A stretch of DNA of 64,000 nucleotides from Janibacter melonis (GCF_020567375.1 NZ_JAJBZM010000003.1:449333-513332), one strand, 5' to 3'. Positions 36,045 to 45,382 are shown, counted from the stretch's first letter. Translations and numbers: made by a program. The notes: generated by a model not told the origin, from the sequence alone.

Positions 36045-38186
36045 GTGACTGCCGCCGCGACCGCTCCTGACGACCGCGAGCGGACCGCCTCCCGCAGCAC
36101 GGCCGATGCCGGTGGCGTGCTCACCCGCGTCGTGCTCGCCACGGCCCTGTGGCTCGTGCTGCTCGGCTTCGTCGGAGCGGTCTTCGCCTGGGTCGGGGCC
36201 TGGACCCCGCTCGTCGGCGTCGTCACCGCCGTCGTCGCCGCGGCCGCGGCGGTGCGGGGGACCCGTGACCTGCCCGCCGTCGCGATGCCGGCGGCCCCCG
36301 CGGCGCTCCTCGTCCTCGCCGTCCTCGCCATCACGGTGTGGACCGGTACGACACGCAGCGAGCAGGTGCTGCCCCGCCGCGACTCCGCGAGCTACTACCA
36401 GGCGACCGAGCAGCTGGCCCGTGAGTCGCGCCGGCCCGTGCCCGTCGACCCGGCCGACATCGGCGGCCCGGAGACCCTCGCGGTGCCGGGGCTGACGCTG
36501 GAGTCCCCGGCCTTCTACGAGATCGGCTCGCCGGACGACCCGTCGGTCCAGCCGCAGTTCATGCCCGGCCCCGCCCTGACGTACTCGATCCCCCTTCGTC
36601 TCGGCGGGCCGGACCTCGCGATGTGGGCGCCGGCCGTGCTCGCCGGTCCCGCGCTGCTCGGGCTCGGGCTGCTCCTGGCCCTCGGCATCCGGGGCCGGGC
36701 CGGCGCCTGGCTCGCCACGCCGGGGGTGCTCCTCGTCGGGGCGTGCTTCCCGTGGCTGCACACCTCGCGCAGCACGTACTCCGAGCCGCTCGCCGCGCTC
36801 ACCCTCGCCGGCGGCTTCCTCGCCCTGGCCCTCGCGACGCGAGACGACGGCCGCGGGGCCTCCGGTCCGACGGCGGTGCGCGTCGCGCGCACCGCGCTGC
36901 TCGCCGGGGTGCTCGTCGGCGGCACGAGCATCGTGCGCATCGACGCCCTGCGCGAGACGATGCTGCTCGTCCCCGTCGCCGCACTGCTCCTCGCGCGCGG
37001 GCGCTCGTGGGGGCGGCCGCTGCTCGTCGGCTCCGTCGGGGCGACGCTCGCGGGCTTCGCCGTCGCGGGCGTCATGAGCTGGCGCTACCTCGGCGAGATC
37101 GGCGCCTCCCTGCTGCCCCTCGTCGGGCTCGTCGTCCTCATGGGCCTGCTGTGCTGGTACCTGCTGCTCCGCTCGGCGCGCGGCTGGTCGCTGCCGACGC
37201 GCCTCACGACGACTCTGCCGCGCGTGCTCGCGCCGCTCGTCGTCCTCGTCGGCGTCGGTCTCGCGCTGCGCCCGCTCGTCATGACGGTGCGCCAGGACCC
37301 GAGCGACCCCGGCGCGATGTACGTCGCGCGGATGCAGGCCGCGCAGGGCCTGCCGGTCGACGGCGGACGCACCTACGCCGAGCACTCCGTCGAGTGGCTG
37401 TCGTGGTGGGTGGGCCCGGTGGCTCTCGTCGTCGCCCTCCTCGCGCTCGCCGCCCTGTGGGGGCGGCTGGGCTCGACGTGGGCGAAGGGGGACCCCTACC
37501 CGTCGTGGGCCGGCCCGATCTTCGTCGCGACCGGGTCGAGCCTGCTCACCCTGTGGCGACCCGGCATCACCCCCGACCACCCGTGGGCCGACCGCCGGCT
37601 CCTCGTCGTCCTGCCCCTCGTGCTCCTCCTCGTCGTCGTGGCGGCCGCCTGGCTCGGCCGCCGGCTGCTCACGACTGCCCCGGGGGCCGCGGGTCGGGGG
37701 CTGGCCGCAGCGGCCGTCGCGGTCGTCCTCCTCGCCGCCGCCGTCCCCACCGCCGCGGCGACCTGGCCGCACCGCTCCGAGCGCATCGAGCAGGGCGAGC
37801 TGGCCGCGGTCGACACCTACTGCCGTGCCGTGCACGACAGCGGGGCCACGCTCGTGCTCGCGGCGGACGACTGGGCGGTCAACCAGTGGGCCCAGGTGAC
37901 GCGGGGCATGTGCGACGTGCCGGCCGTGGCCACCCAGGGCCTGCTGCGCGACGACCCGCAGGAGCTGCGGGCCGCCGTCGACGACCTCGCCGAGCGGGTC
38001 GAGGCCTCCGGCGGGCGTCTCGTCCTCGTCGCCTCGCGCGGTCCGCAGTCGCTGCCCGAGCTCGGTCTGCCCGCGGGCGAGCTCGTCCTCGACGTCACCG
38101 TGCAGGAGGACATGCGCATCCTCGAGGACCGCCCCGACGGGACGACCCCGCTGCCCCTCCAGGTCTGGCTCGCCCCGGCCGGCTGA
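36045..38186 (+). CDS. Large polytopic membrane protein, glycosyltransferase-like
   Basis: 713-aa membrane protein with about 12 hydrophobic segments and a soluble C-terminal domain of about 120 residues. The first extracellular loop (PRRDSASYYQATEQL) carries an RD pair placed like the catalytic Asp of GT-C glycosyltransferases; this is only suggestive. No exact family recognised. GTG 36045 was preferred over GTG 36036 because a TACCGT box (36032-36037) lies 7 nt upstream, giving a leaderless start. It opens the plus-strand polysaccharide gene run. Confidence 0.65.
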   Translation: MTAAATAPDDRERTASRSTADAGGVLTRVVLATALWLVLLGFVGAVFAWVGAWTPLVGVVTAVVAAAAAVRGTRDLPAVAMPAAPAALLVLAVLAITVWTGTTRSEQVLPRRDSASYYQATEQLARESRRPVPVDPADIGGPETLAVPGLTLESPAFYEIGSPDDPSVQPQFMPGPALTYSIPLRLGGPDLAMWAPAVLAGPALLGLGLLLALGIRGRAGAWLATPGVLLVGACFPWLHTSRSTYSEPLAALTLAGGFLALALATRDDGRGASGPTAVRVARTALLAGVLVGGTSIVRIDALRETMLLVPVAALLLARGRSWGRPLLVGSVGATLAGFAVAGVMSWRYLGEIGASLLPLVGLVVLMGLLCWYLLLRSARGWSLPTRLTTTLPRVLAPLVVLVGVGLALRPLVMTVRQDPSDPGAMYVARMQAAQGLPVDGGRTYAEHSVEWLSWWVGPVALVVALLALAALWGRLGSTWAKGDPYPSWAGPIFVATGSSLLTLWRPGITPDHPWADRRLLVVLPLVLLLVVVAAAWLGRRLLTTAPGAAGRGLAAAAVAVVLLAAAVPTAAATWPHRSERIEQGELAAVDTYCRAVHDSGATLVLAADDWAVNQWAQVTRGMCDVPAVATQGLLRDDPQELRAAVDDLAERVEASGGRLVLVASRGPQSLPELGLPAGELVLDVTVQEDMRILEDRPDGTTPLPLQVWLAPAG

Positions 38187-38259
38187 GCACGGCGGGCCGA
38201 CCACCCCTTCGGGCACGATGCGGCCCGCCGACCCGGCGGGCGATACCCTCGCTCACGAG

Positions 38260-39351
38260 ATGAGCGAGCACATGCAGGGCCCCGGGCCCACCCCCGTCCC
38301 GTCGTCCGACCAGACCGTCCCGGTCCCGCAGCCGGGGCGCAGCGGTGCCGTGCGCGACGACGGGGATCACGTCGTCACGCCGGCCGTCGCCGGTCACCCC
38401 GGTCGGCGCAACCCCGTCGTCGAGCACGTCGGGGCCGGCGAGCCGGTCGAGCGCGAGCCGGGCGACCCGCTCGTCACCGTCGTCCTGCCCTGCTACAACG
38501 AGGCCGAGCACGTCATGCTCGAGATCGAGCGGATCAGCCGCGTCCTCGACGAGAGCGGGCTGAGCTACGAGCTGCTGTGCATCGACGACGCGTCGACGGA
38601 CGACACCCTCGAGGTGCTCACCGCCGCGGCCGTCGACTACCCGGCCATCCGCATCCTCGCCTTCCGCCGCAACGGCGGCTCGGGCACCGCGCGTCGCATC
38701 GGCACCCAGCAGGCCCGCGGCGAGATCGTCGTGTGGACCGACGCCGACATGACCTACGAGAACGAGCGCATCCCCGAGCTCGTCCAGGTGCTCCTCGACG
38801 ACCCGTCCTACGACCAGGTCGTCGGCGCGCGCACCACCGAGGAGGGCACCCACAAGTGGGCGCGCGTCCCGGCGAAGTTCGTCATCCGCAAGATCGCCGA
38901 GTGGCTCTCGCGCCAGCGGATCCCGGACCTCAACTCCGGTCTGCGGGCGATCCGTCGCTCCGTTGCGCTGCCCTACCTGCGCCTGCTGCCCCCCGGCTTC
39001 TCGTGCGTCACGACGATCACGCTGGCCTTCCTCATGAACCAGCACGACATCAAGTACGTCTACACGTCGTACGCGAAGCGTGCCGGCACCTCGAAGTTCA
39101 AGTTCTTCAAGGACGCCTACCGCTACATCCTCCAGGTGCTGCGCATGGTCATGTACTTCGACCCGCTGCGGGTGCTCATGCCGCCCGCGCTGTGGCTCGT
39201 GCTCATCGGCGGGCTCAAGCTCGTCGTCGACATGGTGCGCCACCCCTTCTACGTCCCGGCGAGCACGATCCTGCTCGTCGTGAGCGGCATCCTCATCGGG
39301 TCCCTCGCGCTCATGGCCGACCTGCTCGTCCGCTCGCGCGACGCGGTCTAG
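38260..39351 (+). CDS. Glycosyltransferase family 2 (polyprenyl-phosphate type)
   Basis: 363-aa GT2 with a low-complexity N-terminal extension (1-65), then VTVVLPCYNEAEHVMLEIERI, DDASTDDTLEVL and WTDADMTYENERIPELV with the DAD metal motif. Two TM helices at the C-terminus (about 300-320, 330-352) are as in dolichyl/polyprenyl-phosphate glycosyltransferases. A TACCCT box at 38244-38249 supports ATG 38260; an upstream in-frame ATG at 38218 lies in a hairpin and is less likely. It is followed 3 bp later by the GT4 gene. Confidence 0.85.
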   Translation: MSEHMQGPGPTPVPSSDQTVPVPQPGRSGAVRDDGDHVVTPAVAGHPGRRNPVVEHVGAGEPVEREPGDPLVTVVLPCYNEAEHVMLEIERISRVLDESGLSYELLCIDDASTDDTLEVLTAAAVDYPAIRILAFRRNGGSGTARRIGTQQARGEIVVWTDADMTYENERIPELVQVLLDDPSYDQVVGARTTEEGTHKWARVPAKFVIRKIAEWLSRQRIPDLNSGLRAIRRSVALPYLRLLPPGFSCVTTITLAFLMNQHDIKYVYTSYAKRAGTSKFKFFKDAYRYILQVLRMVMYFDPLRVLMPPALWLVLIGGLKLVVDMVRHPFYVPASTILLVVSGILIGSLALMADLLVRSRDAV

Positions 39352-39354
39352 CCC

Positions 39355-41271
39355 GTGAGCGACCAGGCGCGCCTGCGGGTCGCCGTCGTCGGGCCGACCC
39401 ACCCGTACAAGGGCGGGGTCGCCAGCCACACGACGACGCTCGCCCACGAGCTGAGCGACGCCGGGCACGACGTCCGGCTCGTCTCGTGGCGGCACCTGTA
39501 CCCGAGCTTCCTCTACCCGGGGGAGCAGTCGGTCCCCGCGGGCGGGGCGCCCGACGTCGAGCCCTTCCCGGGCACCGAGCACTCGCTGTCGTGGGCGCGC
39601 CCGGACACGCTCGTGCGGGCCGGTCGAGCGCTGCGCGACGTCGACGTCGTCGTCGTCGTCCACGTCATCCCGCCGGTCGTGCCGCTCCACCTGCTGCTCC
39701 TGCGGGCGGCGGGCGCCGGGCGCACGTCGAGCACGGGTCGCGGCCCGCGCAGCGTCGTCATCTGCCACAACGTGCTGCCGCACGAGCCGCACCCCGGCGA
39801 CGCCGCGATCATGCGGGGGCTCTTCGCCCGGGTCGACGCGGTCGTCGTGCACTCCGGCGAGCAGGCGCGGCTCGCGCGCGAGCTCGGCGCCTCGCACGTC
39901 GTCGTCTCCGAGCTGCCCCCGCACCTGCCCGGGGGAGCGCCCGTCGAGCGGCCCGCCCACCGGGGCCCGGCCCGCATCCTCGCCCTCGGGCTGGTGCGCG
40001 GCTACAAGGGCATCGACGTCCTCATGCGCGCGATGACCCGGGTGCCGGGCGTGAGCCTCACCGTCGCCGGGGAGATGTGGGGCGACGCGGGCGCACAGCT
40101 CCGTGAGCTCGCGCAGGACCCCCGGCTCGCCGGGCGGGTCGAGATCCACGGCGGGTACGTGCCCGCCGAGCGGATCGCGCCCCTGCTCGCCGACCACGAC
40201 GTCCTCGCCCTGACCTACCGCAGCGCGACCGCCTCGCAGAACGTCCTGCTCGCCCACCAGCACGGGCTGCCTGCGCTCGCCTCGCGGGTGGGGACCTTCG
40301 CCGAGCAGGTCCGCGACGACGTCGACGGGCTGCTCGTCGCGCCCGACGACGAGGACGCGCTCGTCACCGCTCTCGAGCGCCTCGCCGACCCCGACGAGGT
40401 CGAGCGGCTGCGTGCAGGGGTCCGCCCGCCGGACCTCTCCGGCCCGTGGGCCCGCTACGTCGGCACCCTCGAGGCGGTCGCCGCCGACGGCGCCGTGGCG
40501 ATCCCCGACGCCTCCGACGGGCCGGACGAGGCACCCTCGGCCGCCCCCTTCGCCCGTCGCCTCGGCGCGGTGCGCGACCTCGCCCGGGCGGCCCGGCGCC
40601 GGCGGGAGCCGCGCCTGGACCTGCGCGACCGCGACCTGCCCGACTGGGTGCGCCCCACCGACGTGCTCGGCGTCGACGACGAGGCCGAGGCGGCCCACGA
40701 GCTCGCGGGCTCGCTCGGCCTGCCCGGCCGCGGCGACCGGATCGCCGGCTGGGCCGCGCTCGGCGCGGTCTCGGCGCTGCTGTCCGTCGGCGGCGACACC
40801 GCCCGCTCGGCGACGGTCCTCGACTTCTCCGGGCCCGGGTCCCCCTTCGCCCGGTGGGCCCGATCGCTGGGCTACGCGCCGGTCGAGGTCGAGCTGTCCG
40901 GCGGGCGCTCGCCCTTCGACCTGCTCGACCTCGACACGGCCAGCCTCGACGTCATCACCGCCCTGCACCCCGGTGGGGCCGCGGCGGGCGACGTCGACGA
41001 GCTCGTCACCGTGGCCTCGTGGGCGCTGCGCGCCCGCGGGATCCTCGTGCTCACCCTCGCGGTCGGCGGCTCCGACGACGACGCGGTCGGCCCCGCGGAC
41101 CTGCGCGGCGTCATCGCCCGGGCCGACGACGCCGGTCTCGCGCTCGTCGGCGACCTCGACGGCGATCTCACCGCGCGGCTGCGCCGGGCCGCCGACGTCG
41201 CCGCGGGCACCTCGGGCCGCGACGCCGAGGACGCCTACGCCGTCGTCCGGCTGACCCTGCGCCGCCGATGA
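39355..41271 (+). CDS. Glycosyltransferase family 4 fused to a methyltransferase-like domain
   Basis: 638-aa protein. Residues 1-380 form a GT-B glycosyltransferase (VVGPTHPYKGGVASHTTTLA acceptor loop, LALGLVRGYKGIDVLMRAM, EQVRDDVDGLLVAPDD). Residues about 450-635 resemble a Rossmann-type SAM methyltransferase (ATVLDFSGPGSPFARWARSLG, LDVITALHPGG, RARGILVLTLAVGG), but the glycine-rich loop is degenerate (DFSGPGS for ExGCGxG). A Pro/Ala-rich linker joins them. Its ATGA overlap with the next gene implies co-translation. Confidence 0.78.
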   Translation: MSDQARLRVAVVGPTHPYKGGVASHTTTLAHELSDAGHDVRLVSWRHLYPSFLYPGEQSVPAGGAPDVEPFPGTEHSLSWARPDTLVRAGRALRDVDVVVVVHVIPPVVPLHLLLLRAAGAGRTSSTGRGPRSVVICHNVLPHEPHPGDAAIMRGLFARVDAVVVHSGEQARLARELGASHVVVSELPPHLPGGAPVERPAHRGPARILALGLVRGYKGIDVLMRAMTRVPGVSLTVAGEMWGDAGAQLRELAQDPRLAGRVEIHGGYVPAERIAPLLADHDVLALTYRSATASQNVLLAHQHGLPALASRVGTFAEQVRDDVDGLLVAPDDEDALVTALERLADPDEVERLRAGVRPPDLSGPWARYVGTLEAVAADGAVAIPDASDGPDEAPSAAPFARRLGAVRDLARAARRRREPRLDLRDRDLPDWVRPTDVLGVDDEAEAAHELAGSLGLPGRGDRIAGWAALGAVSALLSVGGDTARSATVLDFSGPGSPFARWARSLGYAPVEVELSGGRSPFDLLDLDTASLDVITALHPGGAAAGDVDELVTVASWALRARGILVLTLAVGGSDDDAVGPADLRGVIARADDAGLALVGDLDGDLTARLRRAADVAAGTSGRDAEDAYAVVRLTLRRR

Positions 41272-42302
41272 GCGAGCCCGTCGCGCCCGAGCCGGGTGCT
41301 CCCGAAGCGGCCGCGCCCGTCACCGAGCCGCCCCCGCCCACCACCCGGTCGACCCGCAAGCGCGTCGTCGACGCCGTGCGCGTCGCCTTCCTCGCCCTCG
41401 TCCTCCTCGCGGTCGGCTACGCCCTGACGCGCGGCTGGGACGACGTCTCCGCGTCCTTCCGACGGATCGGCGCCGGGTCGCTCGCGCTCGGGCTCGTCCT
41501 CGCCCTCGTGTCGCCGGCCCTCACCGTGCTCGGCTGGCGGGTGCTCCTCGCCGACCTCGGCTCACGGCTGCACCTCGCCCCGGCGAGCGGCGTCTTCTTC
41601 GTCGGCCAGCTCGGCAAGTACCTGCCCGGCTCGGTGTGGTCGGTCGTCGCCCAGGCCGACATGGCCCGGCGGCTCGGGGTCCCGCGCCGTCGCACCGCGG
41701 TCGTCGGGCTCATCACCATCGCGCTGTCGGCGCTGTGCGGCATCGTCGTCGGTCTGCCCGCGCTGCCGGCGCTGCTGACCCGTGGCCAGGCCAACCTGCC
41801 GACGTGGTTCCTCGTCCTCGTCGTCGGCGGGCTGCTCGTCGCGCTGTGGCCCCCGGTGCTCAACCGGGCGATCGCCCTGCTCTTCCGCCTCCTGCGCCGC
41901 GAGCCGCTCGAGCACGACCTCTCGCTCGCCGCGGTCGCGCTGTCGACGATGTGGTTCACGCTGTCGTGGCTCGCCGGTGGCGCGTCGATCTGGGTCATGG
42001 CGACCTCGCTCGCCGACGCCGGCGCCGACCCCGGTCATCTCGCGCTCGTGAGCATCTGCGGCTACCTCCTCGCCGCGGGCATCGGCATGTTCTCCTTCGT
42101 CGTGCCCGCCGGTGTCGGCGTGCGTGACGGGGTCCTCGTCGTGCTCCTCGCGACGTCGATGCCGGTCGCCGCGGCGACCGCCGTCGTCGTCGTGGCACGC
42201 TTCTACAGCGTCGTCGCCGACGTCGCCTGGGCCGGCATCGGCTGGCTCTGGGCACGTGCGCACCACCTCCTGCCCGACCCGAAGGTTGATACCCATGTCT
42301 GA
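41268..42302 (+). CDS. UPF0104/lysylphosphatidylglycerol synthase TM-region family protein
   Basis: 344-aa protein with a disordered Pro/Ala-rich N-terminus and about eight TM helices. Typical blocks are the FFVGQLGKYLPGSVWSVVAQADMARRLGVP region (split) and VPAGVGVRDGVLVVLL. Members of the family often lie in glycan or lipid-modification operons, possibly as flippases. It overlaps both neighbours (ATGA before, 8 nt after), so it is a fixed part of the GT operon. Confidence 0.82.
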   Translation: MSEPVAPEPGAPEAAAPVTEPPPPTTRSTRKRVVDAVRVAFLALVLLAVGYALTRGWDDVSASFRRIGAGSLALGLVLALVSPALTVLGWRVLLADLGSRLHLAPASGVFFVGQLGKYLPGSVWSVVAQADMARRLGVPRRRTAVVGLITIALSALCGIVVGLPALPALLTRGQANLPTWFLVLVVGGLLVALWPPVLNRAIALLFRLLRREPLEHDLSLAAVALSTMWFTLSWLAGGASIWVMATSLADAGADPGHLALVSICGYLLAAGIGMFSFVVPAGVGVRDGVLVVLLATSMPVAAATAVVVVARFYSVVADVAWAGIGWLWARAHHLLPDPKVDTHV

Positions 42303-43182
42303 CGTCCACCCCGACCGACCCACCGGCACCCCTGCCGCGGAGCCGACCGGCCAGGTGGCCGCACCTCCCGGAGGCCGTCTGCTCGCCGTCGCCAAGCGCG
42401 GCGCCGAGCTCGCGCTGTGGGGCCGCGTCGCGGGGCAGCGCCGGCTCGAGGGCCGACGCGGGATCGGCGGCGGACGCCCGGCCCCGACCTCGGTGGCGCC
42501 GACGGCGGTGCTCGGCGACAAGGCGACGTGGGAGCGCGCGACGGCCGAGGCCCGCTCGTTGCGCCTGCCGCTGCACCGCGACCTGCCGAAGAACTGGGAC
42601 GCCCTCGGAGCCGTCGGCGCGATCCTCTCGCTCGTCGACGACGGCTCGCGCCGGGCGCGCGTCATGGACGCGGGCAGCGCCCGGTACTCGCCGGTCCTGC
42701 CCTGGCTGCGCCTCTACGGCTTCGGCGAGCAGCCCGAGTCGCTCCTCGGCATCAACCTCGAGTTCGGCGACGTCGTCACGCGCGACGGCGTGGTCTTCCG
42801 CTACGGCGACGTCACGGCGACGGGGCTCGAGGGCGGGGCGCTCGACGCGATCACGTGCATGTCGGTCATCGAGCACGGGGTCCCCGTCGAGGGCTTCCTC
42901 GCCGAGTCCGCCCGGGTGCTGCGCCCCGGCGGCGTCCTCGTCCTGTCCACCGACTACGACCAGAGCCCGCCGGACACGACCGGCAAGCACATCTACGGCT
43001 CGCAGGTGCACATCTTCTCGCCGGAGGAGATCCGCGAGCTCGTCGCGACCGCCCGCCGTCACGGCCTCGAGCTCGTCGGCGAGCTGAGCGACGAGCTCCT
43101 CGCGCACGACGAGCGGCCCGTGCACTGGACCCGGGTCGACCTCGACTACACCTTCGTCCTGCTGACCTTCCGCAAGATCTGA
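42295..43182 (+). CDS. SAM-dependent methyltransferase (class I-like)
   Basis: 295-aa protein with a methyltransferase domain from about 115. RVMDAGSARYSPVLPWLRLYG corresponds to the SAM loop (split and unusual, GSARYS), ITCMSVIEHGVP is motif IV, and VLRPGGVLVLSTDYDQ is motif VI. The N-terminal 80 residues are low-complexity. The last gene of the tightly overlapped polysaccharide operon, it may methylate a sugar or lipid carrier. The acceptor is unknown. Confidence 0.8.
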   Translation: MSDVHPDRPTGTPAAEPTGQVAAPPGGRLLAVAKRGAELALWGRVAGQRRLEGRRGIGGGRPAPTSVAPTAVLGDKATWERATAEARSLRLPLHRDLPKNWDALGAVGAILSLVDDGSRRARVMDAGSARYSPVLPWLRLYGFGEQPESLLGINLEFGDVVTRDGVVFRYGDVTATGLEGGALDAITCMSVIEHGVPVEGFLAESARVLRPGGVLVLSTDYDQSPPDTTGKHIYGSQVHIFSPEEIRELVATARRHGLELVGELSDELLAHDERPVHWTRVDLDYTFVLLTFRKI

Positions 43183-43184
43183 GC

Positions 43185-44102
43185 ATGACCGCGACCCGGC
43201 GCCACCAGCCGCCGGGGCTGGACGCCCCGGTGTCGCTGGACCGCGTGCTCGGGCCCTTCCGCCGGGGCGCCGGCGACCCGACCTCGCGCCGGGTCGGGCG
43301 CGACTGGTGGCTCGCCTGGACGACGCCCGACGGCCCCGTCGGGGCTCACCTCGTGCCCGGTGACGAGGTCACCGCTCACGCGTGGGGCGCCGGTGCGCAG
43401 TGGTTCCTCGACGCGCTGCCCGACCTGCTCGGCGGGCGCGACGACCCCACGGGCTTCGAGCCCCACCACGATCTCGTCGCCGCCGGCTGGCCGTCGTGGT
43501 CGGGCTACCGCGTGCCCGCGTCGCGGCTGGTCTTCCAGGTCTTCGTGCCCGCCGTCATCGAGCAGCGGGTCACCGGTCGCGAGGCCTTCTCGTCCTACCG
43601 CCAGCTCGTCACGCGCTTCGGCGAGCCGGCGCCGGGGCCGGCGGGGGAGCAGGGCATGATCTGCCCGCCGACGGCGTCGGGGTGGGGGAACGTGCCGTCG
43701 TGGGCCTGGCTGCAGGCCGGGGTCGAGGGCGCGCGCAGCCGGGTCGTCGTCAACGCCGCGAAGGTCGCCGGCCGGCTCGAGGAGTGCGCCGAGCTCGACC
43801 GGGACGCCGCGACCCGCCGGCTCCGGGCGCTGCCCGGCGTCGGGGTCTGGACGACCGCCGAGGTCGCCCAGCGCGCCCTCGGCGACGCCGACGCCGTGTC
43901 CTTCGGCGACTACCACCTCGCCCGCAACGTCACGTGGTCGCTCACCGGTCGGATCGGAGACGACGACGAGCTCGCCGAGCTCGTCGCCCCCTACGCCGGG
44001 CACCGCTTCCGCGCCTGCCGGATCATCAGCGCCGTCGGGGGAGCACCCCCGCGCCGCGGCCCTCGCCGCTCGCTGCCGACCCACCTCCCGACCCGCTTCT
44101 GA
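43185..44102 (+). CDS. DNA-3-methyladenine glycosylase (HhH-GPD, AlkA-like)
   Basis: 305-aa base-excision repair glycosylase. The helix-hairpin-helix is LRALPGVGVWTTAEVA, followed by the catalytic Asp in VSFGDYHLARNV. The N-terminal lobe VFQVFVPAVIEQRVTGREA provides the RVT packing motif. It removes alkylated purines. It starts 2 bp after the methyltransferase stop, so it rides on that operon, although its role is unrelated. The length is normal. Confidence 0.88.
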   Translation: MTATRRHQPPGLDAPVSLDRVLGPFRRGAGDPTSRRVGRDWWLAWTTPDGPVGAHLVPGDEVTAHAWGAGAQWFLDALPDLLGGRDDPTGFEPHHDLVAAGWPSWSGYRVPASRLVFQVFVPAVIEQRVTGREAFSSYRQLVTRFGEPAPGPAGEQGMICPPTASGWGNVPSWAWLQAGVEGARSRVVVNAAKVAGRLEECAELDRDAATRRLRALPGVGVWTTAEVAQRALGDADAVSFGDYHLARNVTWSLTGRIGDDDELAELVAPYAGHRFRACRIISAVGGAPPRRGPRRSLPTHLPTRF

Positions 44103-44126
44103 TCCCCCTTCGCCCGCGGGTCCGGT

Positions 44127-44205
44127 GACCTCGGGAAGGAAGCTTCGACCTCGGGCAAGAACCGTTCCTTCCCGAGGTCGCACTTTCCCGCCCTGGGCGG
44201 GAAAG
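44127..44205. terminator. Two consecutive hairpins between convergent genes
   Basis: GACCTCGGGAAGGAA (44127-44141) pairs perfectly with TTCCTTCCCGAGGTC (44165-44179) over a 23-nt loop that repeats CGACCTCGGG. Directly after it, CTTTCCCGCCC (44183-44193) pairs with GGGCGGGAAAG (44195-44205). They end the plus-strand operon and the CofD-like gene. Confidence 0.85.
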
Positions 44206-44219
44206 CTGAGGTGGGGCGC

Positions 44220-45119
44220 TCAGAGGAGGGCGAGGACCTCGGCGGCGAGGGCGAAGGGGTCCGAGGCGGCGGTGGGGACGACGCGCAGCGCGCGGGCGTA
44301 ACCCGTCTCGGGCACCGGGGTGACCCAGACGTCGGCGATGTCGCGGTAGATGCCGGCGGCGGCCGGCCCGGTCGCGGGCAGCCCGGCGACCTCTAGACCG
44401 ACGAGCGTGGTGCCGGGGCCCAGGCGCGGGTCGAGCACGACGACGTCGGCCGAGGTGCCGCGCAGCGCGTCGGACATGCCGGGCACCCCGAGCACCGGGC
44501 CGACCTGCAGGACGGGGTCGCCCGGGGCGACGACGACGGCGTCGGCGGAGCGCACGGCGTCGAGCACGCCCGGCGCCGCAGGGGCCCGGTCGAGGCCGGC
44601 GACGACGACACGGGCTGGGGTCGGCCGCCCGCCCAGCCCCTCGCGCCACTCGCGCACGTGGACGGCGCTCTGGGGCGCCTCGCCGTCCGGCACGTCGAGG
44701 ACGACGTGGGTCTCGACGGGCACGTCTGTCACCGGGCGCACCCGGACGCGGTCGGGCAGGCCCGCGGCCTGGCAGAGACGGGCGAGGACCTCGCTCGGCG
44801 TCGCGCCCTGGGCCAGCCACGCGCTGCGGGCCAGGTGGGTCGCCACGGCGGTGTCGGGCAGCTCGAGCCAGCCCGGACCCGACCCGGTCTCTCGCAGGCC
44901 GTCCTGCACGGTCGTGCCGACGGGCTCGGGACGACCCGCGAGCGCGTCGAGGACCGCGTCGCTCGTCGCGCTGACGCGCAGGCCGAGCGCGGTGACGTCC
45001 TCGGCGGTCGCGACGACGACGTCGACCGCGGTGCTCTCGTCGCGCGCGAGGAGCCCGTCGACGAGGGAAGCGACGACCGGTGCGCTGGTGGGCGAGGGGG
45101 CGATGACGACGACGTGCAT
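44220..45119 (-). CDS. Degenerate CofD/FbiA-like protein
   Basis: 299-aa protein that follows the CofD (2-phospho-L-lactate transferase, coenzyme F420 synthesis) family along its length: ATAEDVTALGLRVSATSDAVLDALAG, GWLELPDTAVATHLARS, VTDVPVETHV, APGVLDAVRSADAVVVAPGDPV and GPVLGVPGMSDALR all correspond to family blocks. Key residues differ, however: the N-terminal GG.GGA loop is APSPTSAP, NTxDD is ATAED, PSNP is PGDP, and SPIIGG is DPRLGP. It occupies the fbiA position beside whiB, but no fbiB follows. It probably lacks the ancestral activity. Confidence 0.75.
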   Translation of the reverse strand: MHVVVIAPSPTSAPVVASLVDGLLARDESTAVDVVVATAEDVTALGLRVSATSDAVLDALAGRPEPVGTTVQDGLRETGSGPGWLELPDTAVATHLARSAWLAQGATPSEVLARLCQAAGLPDRVRVRPVTDVPVETHVVLDVPDGEAPQSAVHVREWREGLGGRPTPARVVVAGLDRAPAAPGVLDAVRSADAVVVAPGDPVLQVGPVLGVPGMSDALRGTSADVVVLDPRLGPGTTLVGLEVAGLPATGPAAAGIYRDIADVWVTPVPETGYARALRVVPTAASDPFALAAEVLALL

Positions 45120-45259
45120 GGGTCCAGTCTCTCCCGACGCGCGGGGCGCCCAGTACCACGTCGCAGCACCGCGCGGGGCCCTGGAGACCCGCTGCCCGCG
45201 CGGATCGACCCGATCCGTGCCGCGGACCCTGGACAGGGGGACCGTATAACCCCTTCGGC

Positions 45260-45364
45260 TTGACTAATCGTGGATGACACGCGTGTAATTTCGGTGATGT
45301 CTTTCTGCTTGCGAGCAGGTCGTGGACATCGCACGCGCGAGATCGCGTGGGTCGAGGTGCGATA
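45260..45364 (+). promoter_or_regulatory. whiB promoter and structured 5' leader
   Basis: TTGACT (45260-45265), 18 nt, then TGTAAT (45284-45289) is the most canonical sigma-A-like promoter in the window. A GACAC (45276-45280), the core of the Streptomyces WhiA site, lies in the spacer. The transcript would fold CTGCT/AGCAG (45306-45319) and a nested hairpin, ATCGCAC/GTGCGAT (45329-45364) enclosing CGCGA-GA-TCGCG, just upstream of the GAGGAGGG ribosome site. Confidence 0.7.
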
Positions 45365-45382
45365 TGTCGAGGAGGGATCCGG

